From: Apostichopus parvimensis
Taxonomy: Eukaryota > Echinodermata > Holothuroidea > Aspidochirotida > Stichopodidae
DNA length: 52,048 bases
Direction: 5' to 3'
Assembly: GCA_000934455.1 (NCBI GenBank)
Contig: KN887083.1
Location: forward strand, 728-52,775
A program made the position numbers and the translations under genes. Position 1 is the stretch's first letter; each line of letters starts with the position of its first letter. Of the stretch, positions 45,720-52,048 are shown one piece after another. Below the pieces are notes generated by a model that was not told where the DNA came from, did no database searches, and was given only the letters and a program-made list of their open reading frames with translations.

Positions 45720-48690
45720 CAGTTAGCCCCGGGCTAGAGAGCTAACTTTAAACCTGTTACTGCTGCTACACTACCAACCTTGTAAATTTATAACTTCATA
45801 TAGGCGCCAAGTGACCTATTTCTACCAGAGGGGTTTATCAGTTTGTGGTGGATTGACTTTTGCATAACATGACAGTTGCCTCGTCACTGGTATCCCTGGC
45901 GATCGTGCCCGCAATCATGTTTTAAGTCTTATTGGTTTGTTTGCTGTGGAGAGTTGTAAAAAGCGTCCCCTTAAGACACTCTTTCTTGAACAAGATACTA
46001 CTTTGGGAATATTTCTCCATCTAAAACATTTTCTGTCTGTCATTGTTTATTAGTTCCAACTTCTTGTCTCACAATAGAAGGTTACCACGACAATCGCTTG
46101 TAAAAGTGTTTTATCTCGTGAAAGATCACCTTTATCTACTTCCAAAGTGTTTTTTTTTTTCACTTTTGAATTGTGAACAAACTTAAAGCAACTGCAAAGT
46201 TTCTCTGAGAGCAACAATATTTGTGATCTCGGTTTCTAGGATGTGTTGTCAAAACTTTTGTAAAGAAAGGAAGGGAGAAGGCAAATATTACTTTACGGTA
46301 TTTGAATAACCGTTCATACACAAGTCACAATTCTTGTGGCATCTGTTTTCTACTGCATTCCTGGGTTTGATGACAATGAAATTGAGACTGTGTGTGACTG
46401 TGTATGCAGTATACTTGATTGGTTGTATTTACAAGGGTCAAAGGTCATTACTCTCCATCTCATCGGTATGTTATTTCAGATTAACAGCATACCTCTGTAG
46501 GTATAGACAAGTAGGCCAAAGAAAAGGGTGCATAGACATGTCAGATTGAAACATTAACCCCAAATTGTGGGTTCTATTAACAGAAAGAGTAAAACATAAG
46601 GGAACATTCCTTTAAGTTTTTTAAGTTGGTCATAAACATTGCCTAGTTTATTTCAACTTCATCATATGGACTTGGCTACAATCCGGTAGATTTTGGACTA
46701 TTATGTCAATACGGTTGTCAAACTAAACCAGTCATTCTCATGCTTAAGAAAGTTGAAAATGTTTGAAAATATCTGAAGGACAGATAAGTGTCTTTAATTT
46801 TCCTGCCATGATGACATTTGCAAAGCTGATGGTTTGGATGAATAAATGGTTTTAGGACTTCTTGAGTGGATGCTTCTCATAGTCCAGCTACAGTGAAGGT
46901 TCATGGAAGTAAACCATGAGATCATTAGGGGTTTGTTGAGGGTGGTGTGGGGGGGGGGGGTGATGGAAGGAGTATGGATGAAGGGTGTCAGCATGTACCA
47001 CACTGATGGCATCTAAGGATGAATGTTCATCATACAGACAACCAGCAATGATTTTGTTTGTGCTTATGTAACAAACTTCAAAGTAAGTTTGGATGTGCAA
47101 TTTTAATTTCACTTGTAATATTTTTCTAGATTTAGTATTAAAAGTAGGTGTAGTCTTTATGAGTGCATGAATCTGTCTCTGTCCTTTGTCAGCAAAAGAA
47201 AAGAAAAAAAAGGGGGAAAAAGGGTTAAGTTGGTTTGTAGCTTGACTGGCCATCCAGATCGTTGAATATTTAAATCTAATTTCTAAATCTTTTTTTCTAT
47301 CATTTTTATTTTTTTTTTTTGGTGAAAAGTAATGAAAATATATTAATATAATTAGTAAATGTTCTTCCACTGTCGATGTTGAGCAAGGGTATTTAAAGAT
47401 GGTGATTCAGTCTCGCCCAGAAAATAACTGCCTGCCTCCAAAAGGAATTACGACAAAGCAGAGGATTAATTTGTTGATGTGATTAAAGAGTTGAACGAAA
47501 CCGGTAGCTCGATGTTATAGAAATAGTCTACAAAATAACGGAATATCATATTTTTGCTAATCAGCTGACATTATTCCTACTTGTAAAATTTATCAGTATC
47601 AGGGATTTTAGTGTATTTGTAAATGTAATGGAAGCCTACAAAAGATAATCAAAATTTTGGGAGTTTTCAAATTTAAAAAAAATTATGGAATTAGTTTATT
47701 CATTTGAAGATATAGAATAGACTGAAATTGATACCACACATAGGGGAAGTGTACGTGTAATCTAGTAGCCCTACGTAAATCCAGTTTTTTCCCCGTGTTT
47801 TTGGCATACATACTTTAACATATACATTTTATCTTGACCCATTTTTTTTTAAACGGCGAAAAGGAAAGCGTTTCGTTAAGCTTCTTAGCATGTACAATGG
47901 TAACCTGAAAAGTGACTTGATGGTTCTATTCTTCAAAGATGGCGCACCCCTTTGATATCAACGAAAAATTATTTTATATTTCTTAAAACATCAACAGTGA
48001 TCTCCATCTTAGTTTTGGTGTTATGTTTGTAATAATATCTAGAACTGAATTTCATTGTCCCCACTAAAAATCCTCTAACAATCTGGTTAAGTTTAATAAG
48101 ACCACCTGTCCACCCTACTGTGTCAATGTATTCATGTGTGTATTTTCTTATGTGTGTAATTTTTTTTAAAAAGATTTTTGTGATTTTACAGTATTTTGTT
48201 TTACAGCGAAATGAATGCTAACATTTTCAGTTTTCTCATCATGTTTTGCACTTGCTTGAAGAAGACATTTTTACCAACTGCATCCTTATTATTTTTTCTT
48301 TTGACAATTGAGCAACTTCAATTTTTTAAATGTTTTGTGTAGATCTAAAAGAAGGAATTAATTCTGTGTGTGAGTGAGTGAGTGAGTGACAGATACCTTT
48401 CCAGAAATTGGAAGGTATTTTGGGAACGGATTGCATTTAGGTACAAAAGTGAGAAATACAGTGAGAATGAAAAACGGAAAGACGACTCGACTGAACTCTT
48501 TTTTTAGTCTCCTGTGTTTATGCAACATGAAAATAATGATAGAATTGTCCAAACAATTTTACTTTGGTACTGCAGACTTTTGTAACCTAAGTATACTAAA
48601 AGTATTTACATGTGAAAACTAACACATTTGCAGCTGTAATAGGGTGACCGCATTTTTGGTTTCGATGATAACCGTAACCTATTCATTCAT
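45720..48690 (+). other. 3' UTR and downstream flank of ZRANB1
   Basis: No gene seen. The first AATAAA after the stop is at 46841. A G run lies at about 46949-46961, and a (GAGT)n stretch at about 48370-48388. Small ORFs are AT-rich and featureless. Confidence 0.6.
46841..46846 (+). promoter_or_regulatory. Candidate poly(A) signal for ZRANB1
   Basis: AATAAA, 1.1 kb after the TGA; none was seen earlier. A longer 3' UTR is possible. Confidence 0.35.
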
Positions 48691-48697
48691 GATTGCC

Positions 48698-49603
48698 TGC
48701 GTATGTGTGTGTGTGAGTGCATATGTGACGCCCAGCTTGTACACACAATATCTCAAGAAAGGGAAGGTCAGACGAATTTCATATTTAGTGTGTAGAAATA
48801 CCACATTGAGTTCAAGAAGCCTATTGATTTTGGTGGAGGTCAAAGGTCATTTGGGGTCACCAGTGGTCAAATTGTGAAAACCTTGTAAGCACGATATCTC
48901 AAGAAGGAAAGGTCATGCCAATTTCAAATTTGATGTGTAGAAGTACCACATTGACTACAAGAAGCCTATTGTTTTTGGTGGAGGTCAAAGGCCATTTGGG
49001 GTCACCAGGGGTCAACATGTGAAAACCTTGTAAACACAGTAACTCAAGAAGAAAAGTTTGGGTGGACCTCATATTTAGTGTGTAAAAGAAACATATTAAG
49101 TACAAGAAGCCTTTTGTTTTTGGTGGAGGTCAAGGTCATTTGGGGTCACCAGGGTTAAAATTTTGAAAACCTTGTAAACACGATATCTCACGATGAGAAG
49201 CATGGGCAGACTTCATATTTAGTGTGTAGAAGTACCACATTAAGTACAAGAAGTCTATTGTTTTTGGTGGAGGTCAAAGGTCATTTGGGTCACCAGGGGT
49301 CAAAATGTGAAACCTCATAAACACCATATCGCAAGAAGGGAATCATGGGCAGACCTCATATTTAGTGTGTAGGAGTACCACATTGTGTAAAAGAAGCCTA
49401 TTGTTTTTGGTGGACGGCAAAGATCATTTGAGGTCATCAGGGGTCAAATTGTGAAAACCTTGTAATCACGATATCTCAATACTGGAAGCTTGGGCCGACC
49501 TTTTATTTAGTGTGTAGAAGTACCACATTGAGTTAAAGAAGCCTATTGTTTTTGGTGGAGGTCAGAGGTCATCAGTGGTCAAATCGTGAAATCCTTGTAA
49601 ACA
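48698..49603 (+). repeat. 145-bp tandem repeat array 1 with DR1 motifs
   Basis: Six diverged units; the GGTGGAGGTCA word recurs at about 48834, 48979, 49124, 49268, (49411, degraded) and 49556, a period of 143-145 bp. Each unit reads roughly AAGAAGCCTATTGTTTTTGG, AGGTCAAAGGTCATTTGGGG, TCACCAGGGGTCAAA, GTGAAAACCTTGTAAACACG, ATATCTCAAGAAGG, CTCATATTTAGTGTGTAG, AAGTACCACATTGAG. It starts with a TGTGTGTG / ATGTGACGCCC segment. It looks like a dispersed marine-invertebrate repeat; the name is unknown to me. Confidence 0.88.
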
Positions 49604-49626
49604 TGTACACCCTCACTATACATTAC
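49604..49626 (+). repeat. 23-bp motif, copy 1
   Basis: Starts TGTACACCCTCACTATAC and ends ATTAC; recurs exactly at 51485-51507. Both are followed after different distances by CCACAATGCATTTT. It sits where array 1 ends. Confidence 0.85.
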
Positions 49627-49827
49627 ATCAAAACCACAATGCATTTTTGCATCCTGGTTTTGATGGTCTTCGTGTAAGTTGGTTCTTTGTGATGACAGAG
49701 GAATACACAAAAGTGATGGACTTAGTGTTTGGCGTAAACCAGGCATGTGGTGTGCAGAGGCACAACAAAATTTTGCCTCCTTTTTTATTCCTTGCCCGAA
49801 GGCTCAAGGAACCTATGCGATGGTGAT

Positions 49828-50520
49828 TGCGTGTGTGTGTATGTGACGCCCTTGGCTCGCAAACACGATTACTCAACAATGGCAAGTTGGATTGAAGTCA
49901 TACATGGTACATAGATGAACCCTATTAATTTTGGTGCTCATCTCATGAATAATTATGAGGTCACCGGGTCAAACGTGAAAATCTCTGGGCAGATCTCATA
50001 TTATGTATGAAGGTGTATAGCAATAAATAAAAGAAGCCTATTGATTTTGGTGGAGGTCAGAGGTCATTTGGGGACAACAGGTCAAATCGTAAAGCCTTTT
50101 AAACAAGATATTGGACAGATCTCATATTTGGTTGTAGATGTACCATATCAAATTGAAGGTGCATATTATTGCTGTTGGTGGAGGTCAAAGGTCATTTGAA
50201 GTCATCACATGGGAAACATTTTACTTCAATCCTCTCTTACCTGTCTCTTTACACTAACACTCCTCAACGTAATATTGCAAGGGAAGCTTGGACAGATCGA
50301 AAATTTGGTATGTAATTATATTACATTGAGTACAAAACCTAATGTTGTCGGCGGAGGTCAATGGTCGTATGAGTTCACCAGGGGTCAATTTATGAAAACC
50401 ATGCTTATTTTCAAATATTTCAGCAAGGACAGATGTCATATTTAGTTTATTGATGTATCTATCACATTTAGTACAAGAAGCCGTTGTTGAGGTCAATGGT
50501 CATTTAAGGACAGCCTGTGT
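49828..50520 (+). repeat. Tandem repeat array 2 with DR1 motifs
   Basis: Begins, like array 1, with GTGTGTGTG and ATGTGACGCCC followed by CTCG/TTGTA-CACACG/A. It then has four or five more degenerate units (GGAGGTCA words at about 50052, 50180, 50354 and 50488). Units are irregular through deletions. It is the same repeat family as array 1 but older or more rearranged. Confidence 0.8.
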
Positions 50521-50633
50521 GATTGTGACTATTGTTTGTTACATCACACTGATTTCACTGTATTACTAAATACTAATGTTACCCCCGGGTCCCATGGGTT
50601 AGGGCTGCTTCCAGGGTGGTTCTCTTTAGGGCT

Positions 50634-50674
50634 GCAGAAAGGAGACCGAGAACATATGAGGCGAACAGCTCAAT
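50634..50674 (+). repeat. 41-bp exact direct repeat, left copy
   Basis: Starts GCAGAAAGGAGACCGAG and ends CGAACAGCTCAAT; identical to 51279-51319. The 604 bp between the copies has no recognised coding region. Confidence 0.9.
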
Positions 50675-51278
50675 CGAGATATAGCCATCAACTTATATTA
50701 TTTGATCAACTGGCAGTAACTTATTTCCAGTGTAAAACACAATTAACACTGCAACATTGATCCTGGAATATTGATCTACGGGAATCCCCTAATTATGCGA
50801 CAAAATCGTTGGCGCCCTTCAAGTACGTTAAACAACAATACCCACGCTGTAACTTATTACACGATAGGTCTGTGCCTACGCTAGACAGTAAAGAAACAGC
50901 GAGCCTAGCTTAATAGTACAAATTTACTGCCGTACCTCTACGTGATCAACATTTTATTAAATACACTAATTACCCTACTTGAATTAAAAAGCCTAATTGG
51001 CTGTTTATATTACCACAGATCACACGTCCTGCAACATACGAACCTTAGTTGACGCATTTAACGACAAATAAGTGCTACTCGCTGACCTAACATACCATGT
51101 TATACGTAATTTTCTGTGACATCGTTGCACAAGTGGTAACATATTTTTAATCTTGTATAATCCCATCGTTTGCCTTAACATCATCAACCAAGACTCAATC
51201 AAATAAAAACTAGAGGTAATTTAATACAACTGGTTGAGTTTTGGTATTTAACATTAAATAATTCATGTAAACTCACCC

Positions 51279-51319
51279 GCAGAAAGGAGACCGAGAACAT
51301 ATGAGGCGAACAGCTCAAT
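51279..51319 (+). repeat. 41-bp exact direct repeat, right copy
   Basis: Identical to 50634-50674. Flanks differ (CTGCAG before the left copy, CCCGCAG before the right). Confidence 0.9.
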
Positions 51320-51484
51320 TGGCAGATATATCAAGCGCCTAGCCTGTGAACTTACGTTCAGATATATAGGCACGCATGTACACATTTAGTGTGCGTTTAC
51401 GTGCTTGTAATTTATGTGGAACGCCAATTTGATAAATTTTGTAGGGGTACCTATTTTTCCGTGCAACACTAAGATCAAATATGT

Positions 51485-51507
51485 TGTACACCCTCACTAT
51501 ACATTAC
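51485..51507 (+). repeat. 23-bp motif, copy 2
   Basis: Exact second copy of 49604-49626; here about 35 extra bases separate it from the shared CCACAATGCATTTT. Confidence 0.85.
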
Positions 51508-51638
51508 TTCAGATTCATGAAGAAAATTGCTCATGTCACATCATCGAGGCCACAATGCATTTTAGAGTTTTGTTTCCCCCCCCCCCTTTTTTCACTGCGT
51601 TATACTTACCAGGGAGTTGCTAGAAGGAGAAGCAATAC

Positions 51639-51905
51639 AGGATAAGGGTGGTGATTGAACTGAAGAAAAGTCCTGTCACTGTACAGATTTGGCATGAAAA
51701 AGAAAAAGTTTTAAAACTTTCCAATGAAAATAATCTCATAACAGACAACAGAATTTACCATAAATTTTTTTGAGCAAACTAATGCATAATAACTTCCAAG
51801 TCATTCTTCCCCTCCCCCTACCAAACAATTGTTGCGGGACAGGATAACGGTGGTGATTGAACTAGAGAAAAGTCCTGTCACTGAACAGATTCATGAAAAA
51901 GATCC
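51639..51905 (+). repeat. Imperfect direct repeat pair, about 200 bp apart
   Basis: AGGATAAGGGTGGTGATTGA at 51639 and AGGATAACGGTGGTGATTGA at 51841, each followed by AC, AGAAAAGTCCTGTCACTG, ACAGATT and CATGAAAAAGA. Likely remnants of one repeated element. Confidence 0.8.
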
Positions 51906-52048
51906 AAGTTCATGTTCAAAATATCCATTATTAACCTTAATAGAAGCAAATGTAATCCTTCTCTTACAACTATCTGCATGTAAGGAATGGTTAGAAGTAC
52001 TTAATTCACCTGCTATGGAATGGTTTGTTCTAAATAAATAAAGTGGAT

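Noticed and set aside
50574..50830. Long terminal repeat followed by a primer-binding site
   Set aside because: A TGGCGCCC word is present, but no paired LTR, clear TG...CA ends, or gag/pol reading frame is visible.
51829..52041. 70-codon ORF at the right edge as a gene
   Set aside because: It overlaps an imperfect repeat, has no splice context or known domain, and runs to the window end.

Overview
The window is a piece of an animal nuclear genome. Its genes are split by GT-AG introns, the noncoding sequence is AT-rich with long C/G homopolymers, and there are tRNA-derived SINEs, many minisatellites and one run of N that marks a scaffold gap. Gene content and the AGGTCA-rich dispersed repeat suggest a marine deuterostome, plausibly an echinoderm such as a sea cucumber. 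That placement is inference; nothing here is diagnostic of a species.

Three conserved protein genes are assembled exon by exon, and all splice phases agree. (1) Plus strand, 585-10417: the 3' 13 exons (742 codons) of a FAM184A/B-type coiled-coil gene whose 5' part lies off the left edge. (2) Minus strand, 26597-12310: a complete 19-exon NOP14 gene (871 aa), a nucleolar factor for 40S/18S rRNA maturation. (3) Plus strand, 32250-45719: a complete-looking six-exon ZRANB1/TRABID gene (675 aa) with three NZF zinc fingers, an ankyrin-type ubiquitin-binding domain and an OTU deubiquitinase with catalytic Cys430 and His570. FAM184 and NOP14 are tail-to-tail; NOP14 and ZRANB1 are head-to-head. The genes do not form a pathway: one is a structural coiled coil, one acts in ribosome biogenesis and one in K29/K33-ubiquitin editing.

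The spacer between NOP14 and ZRANB1 (26.6-32.2 kb) holds two almost identical 2.12-kb copies (27323-29444 and 29495-31619) that meet at the N gap. They differ at about ten sites, which is best read as two alleles of one locus placed end to end by the assembler. Each copy carries minus-strand ORFs with weak resemblance to NEPRO, and a nested hairpin.

The right end (48.7-52.0 kb) has no recognised gene. It contains two arrays of a degenerate repeat of about 145 bp whose units carry AGGTCA-A-AGGTCA (DR1 nuclear-receptor-type) sites, followed by other direct repeats that look like fragments of mobile DNA. Introns hold two tRNA-derived SINE families, decayed copies of a FAM184 exon and of a NOP14 exon, a perfect 15-bp-arm palindrome, and several minisatellites. 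I found no convincing new biological system. The most interesting signals are the DR1-bearing array, the decayed exon duplicates and the assembly duplication.
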